Shown piece after piece: positions 34,427 to 42,705 of a DNA stretch of 64,000 nucleotides. Position 1 is the stretch's first letter; each line of letters begins with the position of its first letter. Source of the stretch: Pontibacillus chungwhensis BH030062 (GTDB lineage: Bacteria; Bacillota; Bacilli; Bacillales; BH030062); NCBI RefSeq assembly GCF_000770675.1, contig NZ_AVBG01000007.1:124001-188000 (forward strand), written 5' to 3'. A program made the translations under genes and the position numbers. A model generated the notes under the pieces. The model was not told the origin of the DNA. It searched no databases and was given only the letters and a program-made list of their open reading frames with translations.

Positions 34427-35269
34427 TTAAGCTTCATCTAACCAATTATAGTAAACAGAACCACTGCACTGAATCGTTTCCCTCCGCTTCTCTTGACGCA
34501 AAGACTCAAGAACACAGCTATACAAATACCCACAGAATTCCTTCTTAATCTTGCCTTGTTTGTAAAGGAAGATCGCTTGCTTGAATGTACGCGTGATGCC
34601 CTCCAGGTACGCCTCAATGCTCTGATGCATCTGTTCTCTTTTGTAAGCTCTATAAATGCATTCCCATACCCGGTCGACTTCTACAGGTGTGAAGAATGGC
34701 TTTGCCTCTTCAACAAAGGATGTTGGGATGTAAGAAGGCAAAAAGGTGTAATCCATATCGAACCTGAAGCCGGCTCTTCCTTCGATCTTCTTAGTCTTTA
34801 AAGATTGTTTCTCTCCCTGCTTATTCTCTGCTTCCTTGTGAAATTCAGGCGTAGATCCGTTGGGAGACGTGAATTCCGCCTCGACCGGTACCGTATCAAC
34901 TGCCGTGTCAGGTAGGGTGTCATCGCACGGTGTAAGAAATGCTTCTTGAGGCTGAAAGAGTAATAGATTCACGCCACGTTTACCGTTTGGGCGGATGGTC
35001 GCCACTCTTTTAATCAAATTCATGTTCTCAAAACGATTGATCGTGCGAATGACCGTACTGCGGCTGCGTCCGGTCGTTGAGACAATCGTGTTTACTTTGG
35101 CGAATGAGACACCAGGATATTTGACCGAATGACGCCATATGTATGTCAGGATCTCGAGATTCCCCTCAGATAGCTCCCATTTATATCGACGAAGAAACCC
35201 TCTTACGTGTTGGTCTAATTCCGCAACGGATGAGAATGTTTGGTACTTTTTAAGATGATTGATGTTCAT
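34427..35269 (-). CDS. Winged-helix protein, replication-initiator or DnaD-like in layout
   Basis: 280 residues. N-terminal winged helix: LSEGNLEILTYIWRHSVKYPG, FAKVNTIVSTTGRSRSTVIRT and NLIKRVATIRPNGKRG. The middle is polar linker, the C-terminal 120 residues are helical (FTPVEVDRVWECIYRAYK). Bacillus genomes contain several such single genes, annotated as HTH proteins. No DNA target is apparent here. Start is uncertain: ATG 35269 or GTG 35278, both near GGTGGAG. Confidence 0.65.
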   Translation of the reverse strand: MNINHLKKYQTFSSVAELDQHVRGFLRRYKWELSEGNLEILTYIWRHSVKYPGVSFAKVNTIVSTTGRSRSTVIRTINRFENMNLIKRVATIRPNGKRGVNLLLFQPQEAFLTPCDDTLPDTAVDTVPVEAEFTSPNGSTPEFHKEAENKQGEKQSLKTKKIEGRAGFRFDMDYTFLPSYIPTSFVEEAKPFFTPVEVDRVWECIYRAYKREQMHQSIEAYLEGITRTFKQAIFLYKQGKIKKEFCGYLYSCVLESLRQEKRRETIQCSGSVYYNWLDEA

Positions 35270-35452
35270 CGACTCCACCTACTTTGTCCTTTTACATCTA
35301 TAATCATCTTCAGGGGGCAGTTCGGTGTCTATTCTTTGAATCTTTTTTATAGAGTTAGCAAGAAGAAAATAGGAATATATGGTAAAATAAACCTCATTGT
35401 GGGCAAAATCGTAACCGAAAAGCCTGCATGAGTTAATGAAGGGGGCAGGAAT

Positions 35453-36094
35453 ATGGGAAAGATCCGCAAAGGAGGTCTTTTTTCTACGGGACTTCTTATC
35501 GCATTCGTCTTTTTGCTTACATCATGTGATGAGGGAACAAAGAATACGGATGGCACTTCCACTGAACATCAGGAGAACCAAACCTTAGCTCAGACTGAAC
35601 AAGAAGACAAAGAGCAAGAAACAGAAGCAGAGAGCGCGAACACAGAAACACCTGTGAAAGAGACATCCGATAAGACAGAGAAGACAGAACAGGAAACAAC
35701 GGTCACAGAAAGTACCTCTGATACAACAAACAAACAGTCGATGCTAAAAGACATGTATGTGGAAAAAATCGAGGAGGCCAGAGCCGAAGTGGCGAATCTA
35801 GAACCAACAGATTCCTCGACCTATGCTCTGAAAAAAACGGAAAACGACAGATGGAAGATTTGGGATAATTTATTGAATGAGACCTACCGCGTCCTTGAGG
35901 AACAATTGCCTCCTGAAGAAATGGAGCGTTTAAGAGAAAAACAACGCGAGTGGCTTACATACAGAGACAATAGCGCCCTTGAAGCGTCGGAAAAGTTTAA
36001 AGGCGGCACACAGGAACAGCTGGAATATGTGAGTGTGTTGGCAAACTTGACTGAGGAAAGGTGCATTGAACTTGTGGAAGGGTATATGAGTTGA
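35453..36094 (+). CDS. Lipoprotein with LprI-like (DUF1311) domain
   Basis: 213 residues: signal with lipobox LTSC, Cys about residue 25, then an 80-residue Glu/Thr-rich spacer, then a C-terminal LprI-like domain (NDRWKIWDNLLNETYRVLEEQLPPEE, split here for brevity; MERLREKQREWLTYRD and LANLTEERCIELVEGY). In mycobacteria and proteobacteria this domain family includes lysozyme inhibitors; the role in Bacilli is open. GAAGGGGG lies before the ATG. Confidence 0.82.
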   Translation: MGKIRKGGLFSTGLLIAFVFLLTSCDEGTKNTDGTSTEHQENQTLAQTEQEDKEQETEAESANTETPVKETSDKTEKTEQETTVTESTSDTTNKQSMLKDMYVEKIEEARAEVANLEPTDSSTYALKKTENDRWKIWDNLLNETYRVLEEQLPPEEMERLREKQREWLTYRDNSALEASEKFKGGTQEQLEYVSVLANLTEERCIELVEGYMS

Positions 36095-36104
36095 GGAGAA
36101 GCGC

Positions 36105-36330
36105 GGGGACGGTTCTGATCCTTCCTTATATTAATAGATGGAGGATCTATTACCTTTTCAATCCCGTTTCATACAAAAACGTCAGAGAACATGCGTTTCT
36201 CTGACGTTTTTTGTGTTTGTTCTTTATAAAAGGTTACAGAGAAGGGCTATCTCTTACCTAATGCCCCCTGTATACAAATGAAATCGTCATAGAACGATCA
36301 GAAGTCGTCATAAGATAAATAACTTTCAAC
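36105..36330. repeat. MITE-like dispersed repeat, copy B
   Basis: Begins GCGCGGGGACGGTTCT, has the same hairpin (AACGTCAGAGAACATGCGTT) and TGTGTTTGTTCTTTATAAAA, but lacks the closing REP palindrome; it fades out near AAGTCGTCATAAGATAAATAAC. The left 150 bases match copy A closely. Confidence 0.75.
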
Positions 36331-36386
36331 CCTTTAGTCCATATTAACCTTAAGCATCGTAAGATTAATATGATGGAGGAATAACG

Positions 36387-36665
36387 TTGAAAGATGAAGT
36401 ATTTAGCAACCAATCAATTATTAATGATTTACATATGGAAGAGAATTTAGAAAAGGTTCTGACTGCTGATTTTCTAACACAACAAAGTCAATACAATAAT
36501 TTTGAGGAATTTAAATATTACTTCCCTTTCCATATTTCCGAGTTACAAATCCCCTACAAAAACTTTCAAGGAGCAGTTTTAGACAATCACATCAGTGATA
36601 CAACAGATTTTGATAACTGGGAGGAATTTATATACGCAGCAACCCAAACATACTATTTGTATTGA
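36387..36665 (+). CDS. Unknown acidic protein
   Basis: 92 residues, acidic and aromatic-rich, with FEEFKYYFPFHISE in the middle and FDNWEEFIYAATQTYYLY at the end. TTG start 36387 follows GGAGG. No known family, no membrane helix, no neighbours in operon. It sits just after repeat copy B, ends against the convergent serine hydrolase gene, and may be recently acquired. Confidence 0.55.
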   Translation: MKDEVFSNQSIINDLHMEENLEKVLTADFLTQQSQYNNFEEFKYYFPFHISELQIPYKNFQGAVLDNHISDTTDFDNWEEFIYAATQTYYLY

Positions 36666-36670
36666 CCCAC

Positions 36671-37708
36671 TTAAACACCCGTTGTACTTGTCTTTATAGA
36701 ACATTTATAAACAAGGTCTCCAAATGAGCGGATGTCTTTGAGATAATCGTATCCTCCTGAAGAACCATACCGATTGAACATTCTCACTGCTACTATGTTT
36801 TCCTCTGGGATGACTAGCAGAGCTACATTTGTGTAGCCAAGTAATTGATAGGAACCCCTTGGCACTGCATCACCTATTTGGTTAAAGCTATGATTCGTAT
36901 CTTTTACAAACCATAAACATCCATTCTTATGGATAGGAAGTTCCGGGTTAGGCGTCTGTATGGATGTTGCCAATTGAATGATCTCTTTCGGAATAAGCTG
37001 TTGATCTCCCCATTTTCCTTCTTTTAAATGAAGATATCCCCATAACGCCAGCTCCTGGGCAGACACATACATATTCATTCCAGAACCATCCACTACATCA
37101 GTTACAGTCCAATAGATGTTATCAGAATCTCGGATGGTGTTCGTAATTTTTGAGTGAGGCTGACTCATCTTAATCCACTCTGTTGATTGGAAACCAACTG
37201 GATCAAAGACCTCATCTTTAACAATATCAGCAACGGACTTCCCTGTAGTTTTTTTAATTATCATGGTCAGTAAATCAATACTAGGGCCTCGGTATGCCCA
37301 TGATTCACCTGGATGAAAGTCACTAACTAATTGGCCGTCAACTATATGTAATCCATGTGTGTGAGTTAACAAGTGACGAATGGTTACCCCTTCATATGGG
37401 GATAGATGAGAATCTTCCACAAACTGTGCTACCGGATCATCCATAGAAAAATAGCCATGATATATAGCATAAGCCGCTGCAAATCCGATATAAGCTTTTC
37501 GGACAGATGCGATGTGGAATTGAGTATCTACTTGAACCTCTCGAGCATCACTTGCATGTGACTGTTTACCAAAATAAGACTCTGTTACGACTTTGTCATT
37601 TTGGATAATAAAAAGCGCGCCACCACTTGCTCCTAGTTTTTCAGCACTTTCTTTTACATGAGTATGTACATCCTCAAACAAGTTTGTGTAATCATGGTTT
37701 AACTGCAA
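36671..37708 (-). CDS. Serine hydrolase of the beta-lactamase (class C) family
   Basis: 345 residues. Active-site SxxK is ASVRKAYIG near residue 69; the second motif reads SWAYRGPS where YxN is usual, so the Tyr is present but the Asn is replaced. TIRHLLTHTHGLH and VPRGSYQLLGYTN are typical of this family of esterases and DD-peptidases. No signal peptide, so it is probably cytoplasmic. TTG start 37708 with GGGGAG eight bases before it. Confidence 0.82.
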   Translation of the reverse strand: MQLNHDYTNLFEDVHTHVKESAEKLGASGGALFIIQNDKVVTESYFGKQSHASDAREVQVDTQFHIASVRKAYIGFAAAYAIYHGYFSMDDPVAQFVEDSHLSPYEGVTIRHLLTHTHGLHIVDGQLVSDFHPGESWAYRGPSIDLLTMIIKKTTGKSVADIVKDEVFDPVGFQSTEWIKMSQPHSKITNTIRDSDNIYWTVTDVVDGSGMNMYVSAQELALWGYLHLKEGKWGDQQLIPKEIIQLATSIQTPNPELPIHKNGCLWFVKDTNHSFNQIGDAVPRGSYQLLGYTNVALLVIPEENIVAVRMFNRYGSSGGYDYLKDIRSFGDLVYKCSIKTSTTGV

Positions 37709-37767
37709 ATCATTCGCTCCCCTTCAAAATTAATAAATGCCTTTTATGATTGGAGACACTGGCCCCT

Positions 37768-37897
37768 TGAAGCGTGGGGACGGTTCTAGTGCTTCCTCAA
37801 GTTAATAAATATCAGCTCCGTTACCTTTTCAGTACTGCTTCATTTAAAAACGTCACAGATGGATGCCGCGGGACAAGGGACCTGTCCCCCTATCCCT
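37768..37897. repeat. MITE-like dispersed repeat, copy C (internally deleted)
   Basis: Short form: AGCGTGGGGACGGTTCT, then TTCAGTACTGCTTCATTTAAAAACGTCA, then directly CAGATGGATGCCGCGGGACAAGGGACCTGTCC. The central hairpin is missing and the REP palindrome is complete. Confidence 0.75.
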
Positions 37898-37910
37898 TGC
37901 TGTAGACGAT

Positions 37911-39164
37911 TTAGAATCGGAAATCCCCATCCTCCATTAGCAAGTCATCAGTCCCATCTTCTTGAATGCCCACTACTCTCATATCTTCGCTACCAAAGGT
38001 CACATTGACTGCTAATAGTGAAGTATTCAGACCGGCAGCCTTCAACTCTTCCTCAGATTGGTTAGAGCTATTTTGAAGATTGGAGGGAGATGCATTTCCG
38101 ATGCCGATGTGACAGGACGTATTTTCATCAAACAATGTATTGAAGAATAGATTATCTGCCTGAGCAAGTGGAGATTGATTAGAGACCAAAGCGATTTCAC
38201 CTAGATAATGTGAACCTTCGTCTGTTTCGATCAGATTTTGTAACACTTCTTGGCCCTTTTCGGCATAATAGTCTGTAATCCGTCCATCTTTAAAAATAAG
38301 ATAAAATCCATCGATGATACTTCCTTCATAGATAAGAGGTTTAGTCCCTACCAATTTGCCATTCACCTTATTTTTATGAGGAGCCGTAAATATCTCTTCC
38401 GTAGGAATGTTCGGAAAGAAAGGGATACCTTCTTGATCTATGACAGCTCCTCCGATATAGAGATGGTTATCAGGCAGCCCCACTAATAAATCTGTTCCCC
38501 GGCTATTTGTAAAATGCAGAGCTTTGTATTGGCTCTCGTTTAAGGTTTCTTTTCGAGATTCGAAGGCTCTATGATGATTCTTCCAATCTTTTATAGGATC
38601 TTCCCCGTCTGCGCGAGATCCTTTAAAAATCAAGTTCCATAATGAGTGTAAAGCTTCTTCCTTGCTTAGGCTCGGGAATACGTTCGTTGCCCATACTACG
38701 TTTGGGACCGCTAGAAGACACCAGCGTATTTCATGGGATCTAATTTTCGCATGATAATCTCTTAATTGGGTCCGAGAAGCTTTTTGGAACCGATTTATCC
38801 GGTCTGCAGAAACCTCCTTAAAGACATCTAGGTTTTCAGAAATAATATGGATGTAAGCAGCACCTTCATCCTCCCACTCTTTAAAACGGGCAGCCTGCCA
38901 ATCAGGGTAGTGATCGATGAACCGATCTGCTGAATGTATGTAAAATTCTTTGGTAGATTGTTCATCTTTCCAATCTATATATACATTTGAAGCTCCTGTC
39001 TCGTAAGCTACCGTTTGGATGAGGCGTGCAAATGGAGCATTTTGTATATCACTATGAATAATCAACAATTGATCTTTCTGCAGATTTACACCAGCTCGTA
39101 CAGCAAGTTCTGCATACTTTCTTAACTGTGCTTCCCTTATATGTTCGTATATTCCTTTTGTCAT
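37911..39164 (-). CDS. M29-family metallo-aminopeptidase (AmpS/PepS-like)
   Basis: 417 residues, usual length for the thermophilic-aminopeptidase family M29. It removes N-terminal residues from peptides in the cytoplasm with two metal ions. Family marks: NLQKDQLLIIHSDIQNAPFAR near the start, SRGTDLLVGLPDNHLYIGG (central), NIPTEEIFTAPHKNKVNG with the metal-binding Glu, DEGSHYLGEIALV, FFNTLFDENTSCHIGIG. The last blocks contain the expected Glu, His and Asp ligands. GGGGAG precedes the ATG. Confidence 0.9.
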   Translation of the reverse strand: MTKGIYEHIREAQLRKYAELAVRAGVNLQKDQLLIIHSDIQNAPFARLIQTVAYETGASNVYIDWKDEQSTKEFYIHSADRFIDHYPDWQAARFKEWEDEGAAYIHIISENLDVFKEVSADRINRFQKASRTQLRDYHAKIRSHEIRWCLLAVPNVVWATNVFPSLSKEEALHSLWNLIFKGSRADGEDPIKDWKNHHRAFESRKETLNESQYKALHFTNSRGTDLLVGLPDNHLYIGGAVIDQEGIPFFPNIPTEEIFTAPHKNKVNGKLVGTKPLIYEGSIIDGFYLIFKDGRITDYYAEKGQEVLQNLIETDEGSHYLGEIALVSNQSPLAQADNLFFNTLFDENTSCHIGIGNASPSNLQNSSNQSEEELKAAGLNTSLLAVNVTFGSEDMRVVGIQEDGTDDLLMEDGDFRF

Positions 39165-39250
39165 TTACTATCTCCCCTGTGAGGTTCTTATAATTACACC
39201 GTGAAATCCTTGCATACTTAAACGGACCTGCTCTTTTACTTCAATAAGAA

Positions 39251-39290
39251 AGGTGCGTTCTCCTTGTTAAGAAGCGCACCCTTTAGTGAA
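39251..39290 (-). repeat. Cassette-junction inverted repeat
   Basis: On the minus strand: CACTAAAGGGTGCGCTTCTT AACAAGGAGAACGCACC. The arms GTGCGCTTCT and AGAACGCAC pair. It follows the stop of the small gene at 39398-39598. Confidence 0.7.
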
Positions 39291-39397
39291 TAAGTTATTT
39301 GGTTCTAATTATGTAAATGCCTAATAAACTGTAACTATTATCCAGCGAAATGCTAGGAAAGAGTATGCCCTAGCTTTAACAACCATCGCACTCTTTT

Positions 39398-39598
39398 TCA
39401 GTTTTCGTTTAAAATCTCTTTTAAACGACGAACAATATCCACTTCGTGTGAGTCATCTAAATCTTCCATATTCACTTCAAGATTGGAAAGGATCTGTTCA
39501 AATTCAGTCAGTTTGGCACTTTGTTGAATCAACACAATTCCCATAATTACATTTGAAAGTAAAATTAGAATTAATATAATATTATACGGCTTTTTCAT
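39398..39598 (-). CDS. Cassette-type small protein 1 (membrane anchor plus coiled coil)
   Basis: 66 residues: one N-terminal membrane helix (PYNIILILILLSNVIMGIV), then a helical acidic part (ILSNLEVNMEDLDDSHE). No known family. AAGGAG lies before the ATG. It is flanked on both sides by copies of the junction inverted repeat (39251-39290 and 39669-39705). Confidence 0.65.
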   Translation of the reverse strand: MKKPYNIILILILLSNVIMGIVLIQQSAKLTEFEQILSNLEVNMEDLDDSHEVDIVRRLKEILNEN

Positions 39599-39668
39599 AA
39601 TTGCTTAACTCCTTCGAAACTTGCCCCTCACTTAATAAGATAAGGCTAACATCCTTATTGAATGAAAG

Positions 39669-39705
39669 AAGCGATTGTTCTTGTCCACAATCGCACCCAT
39701 TGAAG
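39669..39705 (-). repeat. Cassette-junction inverted repeat
   Basis: Minus strand: CAATGGGTGCGATTGTGG ACAAGAACAATCGCTTC. Arms GCGATTGT and ACAATCGC are perfect. Confidence 0.75.
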
Positions 39706-39715
39706 AAAGGTAGCT

Positions 39716-39877
39716 TTATTTAGATACAATGAGAGATTGTATTTCTTCGTCCTCAATTACTTTTCCGTCGACCGAATACGCCTTTACTTTATAAGTAATT
39801 GAGCTTGTAGGTTCTGGTACTGATAAAAAGTAAAAATGTTTACCATCGCTCTCGACTGTTTTAGCTTGGTTTACCAT
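39716..39877 (-). CDS. Cassette-type small protein 2, perhaps truncated
   Basis: 53 residues, strand-rich (HFYFLSVPEPTSSITYKVKA) like one Ig-like or fibronectin-like repeat. The ribosome site is weak, so the 5-prime end of the original gene may be missing. Between a junction repeat and the peptidase E-like gene. Confidence 0.4.
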   Translation of the reverse strand: MVNQAKTVESDGKHFYFLSVPEPTSSITYKVKAYSVDGKVIEDEEIQSLIVSK

Positions 39878-39914
39878 TCTGCACACCTATGTTTTTCGGA
39901 GACATTTACTACAA

Positions 39915-40571
39915 TTAAAGCGTCTCATCCAATTTTTGAATCTTTGAGTTAGAAATTAAAAATACATTGCCAAAAATATCAATCTTGTCTCCCTTTACAC
40001 GGATCGCACAATCTTTGTTCGAGGCATAAATATCTATTTCTTCCGATAGGGGAGAAAGTTCGCGTTGGACCAGTGAAAAATTATTTTCAAGATCAAAATG
40101 AGACAAGACGGAAAAATGATCGAGACCGATTCCGGTATAAACAGAGTTCTCTTCCACTTCATCTCCAAAGTTACTTGAGCTTAACCATTTAGCGGACATA
40201 TTGATAGCACCTGCGCTTGCTCCCATCACAACCGCGCTGCTTTCTTTTATAGATTCGGATAATTCATATTCCAACAAAAAACCGTTTTGTTCCAGGATGT
40301 TTCCACCCAACAAAAAAATGACTGAAGCATTTCTGATTTTCGCTTGGGCTTCTTCCTTATGTACGCGATAATTAATTAAATGGTATTCATCAAACCTAAT
40401 GCCAGCTTGGTCAAGCCAGGAACGTTCAGTAGCGCCATCATCTTCATAAACGGATGGATTCGAGCTAATCATAGCAATCGATTTTCTATCAGTTATATCA
40501 TCCCGTAACAGCCTGCTCAAAGTCTCTGGAAAGAAATTGTTAAACCAACCTAAATAATAGTGAGTTTTCAT
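39915..40571 (-). CDS. Cassette-type gene: peptidase E / type 1 glutamine amidotransferase-like protein
   Basis: 218 residues with the S51 peptidase-like fold: LSRLLRDDITDRKSIAMISS at the N-terminus, NASVIFLLGGNILEQN near 83-98 and the nucleophile elbow VMGASAGAINMSA (GxSAG) near 118. DHFSVLSHFD near 160 may hold the catalytic His. It resembles the YgaJ-type amidotransferase-like peptidases of Bacilli. GGAGG before the ATG. Largest gene of the cassette-like array. Confidence 0.8.
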   Translation of the reverse strand: MKTHYYLGWFNNFFPETLSRLLRDDITDRKSIAMISSNPSVYEDDGATERSWLDQAGIRFDEYHLINYRVHKEEAQAKIRNASVIFLLGGNILEQNGFLLEYELSESIKESSAVVMGASAGAINMSAKWLSSSNFGDEVEENSVYTGIGLDHFSVLSHFDLENNFSLVQRELSPLSEEIDIYASNKDCAIRVKGDKIDIFGNVFLISNSKIQKLDETL

Positions 40572-40766
40572 AAGTACCTCCGTAGAAAAGTGTCAAAGCA
40601 TTTAGTCCTTGCGTCACTTATTCTGTTTACTTGTTACGAACAAAATAGTATCAATATGGACTCGTTGTTTCACACAAGTTAAACAACGTTCTTCGATTTA
40701 TTCGCTCCATATATGTAATACCAATTATTTCAAAACGCCTCAAAGCTTACAATAATTTTTTCATAA

Positions 40767-40806
40767 AAAAACGCGATATCTGGTCACCGCGTTCATTAGT
40801 TAGGAA
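40767..40806 (-). repeat. Divergent junction hairpin
   Basis: Minus strand: CCTAACTAATGAACGCGGTG ACCAGATATCGCGTTTTTTT. Stem ACGCG...CGCGT and a T run; it starts with the CTAAC seen at other junctions and may also act as terminator for the small gene at 40851. Confidence 0.5.
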
Positions 40807-40850
40807 CTTAAAATATTATCTTCAACAAACCCACCCTTTAGGAGAAGAAC

Positions 40851-41009
40851 TTACTTTTGGTTTGAAATTAACTCTCTCAATTCATCAATCTTTTTATCCA
40901 TTTCATCGAGCTTTGTCTTTGTATTGTTGAAAAAATGAGCAACTCTTGAAATTAAGAAAATAATTATTAATAAAACCATAATATTTAAAATACTACCAAC
41001 TATACCCAC
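40851..41009 (-). CDS. Cassette-type small protein 3 (membrane helix plus coiled coil)
   Basis: 52 residues starting at GTG 41009, which follows AAGGCGGGG. One membrane helix (GSILNIMVLLIIIFLIS) and then a charged coiled coil (KTKLDEMDKKIDELRELIS). Same plan as cassette protein 1 without clear sequence likeness. Confidence 0.6.
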   Translation of the reverse strand: MGIVGSILNIMVLLIIIFLISRVAHFFNNTKTKLDEMDKKIDELRELISNQK

Positions 41010-41054
41010 TATACCCCGCCTTGAAAAATTTTTCTTACTCCATAATCCTGCCGC

Positions 41055-41105
41055 CTTAACGAAAGAAGCGACTGCTCTTATTCAACAAACACACAGGCTT
41101 GTTCA
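41055..41105 (-). repeat. Cassette-junction repeat, degenerate
   Basis: Minus strand: ATTGAACAAGCC TGTGTGTTTGTTG, then AATAAGAGCAGTCGCTTC TTTCGTTAAGG. The right half (AAGAGCAGTCGCTTCTTT) matches other junctions, the left half has drifted. Confidence 0.5.
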
Positions 41106-41120
41106 ATAGTTATTACTAAA

Positions 41121-41390
41121 TTATTCTGACGTCATAACTGGTGACTCTTGCTTTTCCCATTCCGTTGGTCCTTCGTTTGGCTCGACAAATTTCCGCCAAT
41201 AATTACCTGTTTTCTTATCAAATATGATTATATTTTGTTCATTTGCTGAGATAAATTCATATCTATATTGCTCTTCCGATACTGGGCTTACCTTATTATC
41301 GCTTTCAAATGATTGAGAAATAAACCAAGAACCTAAAAGAATACATACACCTAAAAAGATGACAGATATAGATTGTATATTTTTGCTCAT
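41121..41390 (-). CDS. Cassette-type small protein 4 (membrane-anchored)
   Basis: 89 residues: one N-terminal membrane helix (VIFLGVCILLGSWFIS), then a polar domain with YEFISANEQNIIIFDKKTG and NYWRKFVEPNEGPTEWEK. The IIIFDKKTGNYWRKF pattern occurs in several short Bacillus membrane proteins of unknown role. GGAGGGG precedes the ATG. Flanked by junction repeats on both sides. Confidence 0.65.
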   Translation of the reverse strand: MSKNIQSISVIFLGVCILLGSWFISQSFESDNKVSPVSEEQYRYEFISANEQNIIIFDKKTGNYWRKFVEPNEGPTEWEKQESPVMTSE

Positions 41391-41450
41391 ACTTCCCCTC
41401 CAACATTTTCATTACTTGCTTGTTCCACTAACCTACTTATTAGTGAAAAA

Positions 41451-41486
41451 GCCATTGTTCTTATTGAACAATCGCACCCTTTAGTT
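41451..41486 (-). repeat. Cassette-junction inverted repeat, best copy
   Basis: Minus strand: CTAAAGGGTGCGATTGTTC AATAAGAACAATGGCTTT. Arms CGATTGTTC and GAACAATGG pair with one mismatch around AATAA. It lies 24 bases after the stop of the gene at 41511. Confidence 0.8.
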
Positions 41487-41510
41487 GCATTAAAACTACT
41501 TACATTACCC

Positions 41511-41744
41511 TTAAAAGAACGTCCCTAATGCCGAAAAAAGCATAACAAATGCACCAAAAATATACTTATAGCCACGCTTATCTTGGCGACCTTTGATGAT
41601 TTCCACTGCCGTTAGTGTATGTGTAACAGATGCAAGGGCGAGAACAATATAGATAGGTATATTGAAGTCCAAAAATAAGTAAGATACAGCAAGTCCAATT
41701 ACTACGACTAAAAGGATACTATTTACTCTTTTTAATATATTTAT
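41511..41744 (-). CDS. Cassette-type small protein 5, membrane protein with ATA in place of ATG
   Basis: 77 codons from an ATA at 41744 to TAA. The protein has two or three hydrophobic segments (NSILLVVVIGLAVSYLFLD, IPIYIVLALASV, YIFGAFVMLFSALG). A perfect ribosome site AAGGAGG lies eight bases before the ATA, and there is no ATG, GTG or TTG near the proper place. So either ATA is used as start or the start codon was lost and the gene is weakly expressed or dead. Confidence 0.55.
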   Translation of the reverse strand: MNILKRVNSILLVVVIGLAVSYLFLDFNIPIYIVLALASVTHTLTAVEIIKGRQDKRGYKYIFGAFVMLFSALGTFF

Positions 41745-41760
41745 TTTTTCTCCCTCCTTA

Positions 41761-41796
41761 AAAGCCTCTTAAACTATCCTGCCTCGTTAGTCTAGC
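41761..41796 (-). repeat. Divergent cassette junction
   Basis: Minus strand: GACTAACGAGGCAGGATAG TTTAAGAGGCTTT. It has the CTAACG start of other junctions (compare CTAACGG at 43250 and 43695) and overlaps the 3-prime end of the next gene by one base. Confidence 0.5.
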
Positions 41797-42227
41797 TAAT
41801 TCTCAACCTTTATATCTGGATTTTCAGATGTCAATAACTGTATAAACTCTTCTTTATTCTCAGGTGAAATGCCAATGACCTTATAATCACCATAGAGTAT
41901 AGAGAGTCTATCAATTGAAAGAGCAGGTGCAGTAATAGGACTTCTTTCATTACTTACTTTGATTATATCTCTACTTTCAATATTCCTCTTAATAGGGCCA
42001 AATCTAATTGTTAATTTTCCATTTTCGATACTGTATCCTGTCCTAAACCAAATCCATGTAATGCCCCCTAATAACACCCCTGTTAGAATATAGCCGAATA
42101 TGCTGTTATAAGTAATAAGCTGGAATCCAAAAGGTTCTGAACCAAATCTGTAAATAAGTACAATAAACACTAAAAAACCATAGTACAATAATCTTGACCA
42201 AATATCCTTTTTAGAAGAAAAATACAT
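41796..42227 (-). CDS. Cassette-type gene: PH-domain membrane protein
   Basis: 143 residues: two membrane helices (about 14-30 and 38-60) and then a bacterial PH-like domain (TGYSIENGKLTIRFGPIKRN, IESRDIIKVSNERSPI, ALSIDRLSILYGDYKVIGISPE). The end KEEFIQLLTSENPDIKV is characteristic of short PH-domain proteins common in Bacilli. AAGGAG precedes the ATG. Confidence 0.75.
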   Translation of the reverse strand: MYFSSKKDIWSRLLYYGFLVFIVLIYRFGSEPFGFQLITYNSIFGYILTGVLLGGITWIWFRTGYSIENGKLTIRFGPIKRNIESRDIIKVSNERSPITAPALSIDRLSILYGDYKVIGISPENKEEFIQLLTSENPDIKVEN

Positions 42228-42430
42228 CCACCCATCTCCTTATTAAAATAAAGAATTAAAAGTCTCTCCCGTATTAGAATAACTCCAAGAAACATATTTA
42301 TTTTTTTCTCCTTCATATACATAGAAGAAGTAAATTTACAACTTAATAAAATCTACGATTAATGACAAGAAAAGTTTCAAAATTATACCAATATCTCGAA
42401 ACTGAATCTTCTTCAATCCTATCCGTTAGT

Positions 42431-42475
42431 AAGAAGTGATCGTTCATTAACGAACAATGGCAACCCTTTAGTTGA
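42431..42475 (-). repeat. Cassette-junction inverted repeat
   Basis: Minus strand: CTAAAGGGTTGCCATTGTTC GTTAATGAACGATCACTTC. Arms ATTGTTCGTT and AACGATCA/AATGAACG pair imperfectly around TAAT. Confidence 0.7.
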
Positions 42476-42485
42476 ACAAGTGAAA

Positions 42486-42515
42486 AGATCTCTAGCCTAA
42501 ATAGGCTAGAGATCT
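42486..42515 (-). terminator. Rho-independent terminator
   Basis: Perfect arms AGATCTCTAGCCT and AGGCTAGAGATCT with a four-base loop, followed on the plus strand by TCTTTTTTCTTTT. Confidence 0.75.
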
Positions 42516-42705
42516 TCTTTTTTCTTTTATCAACTTTCCTTTTTGCAAATCTTTCAGCATTCCATGTTCTAATCGTCTCTCTTACCTTTTGGCCATTATA
42601 TGATGGGAAAACTTCTCAAATAGCCTGTCCCCATATCCCTTGTTAATCTGCTCCTAATGGAATAAGAGTTCTAAAACTATTGTACCGTTTACGCAATAAG
42701 GTTTA

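Larger units (their letters stand above)
42228..42705. other. 478-base gap with junction repeat, terminator and REP remnant
   Basis: No gene is seen here. It contains a cassette junction (42431-42475), a hairpin terminator (42486-42515) and a remnant of the MITE-like repeat ending GCCTGTCCCCATATCCC near 42620-42637. Confidence 0.6.

Noticed and set aside
34427-35269. Plasmid replication initiator
   Set aside because: The winged helix would allow it, but there are no iterons, partition genes or mobilisation genes nearby; it is kept only as an HTH protein.
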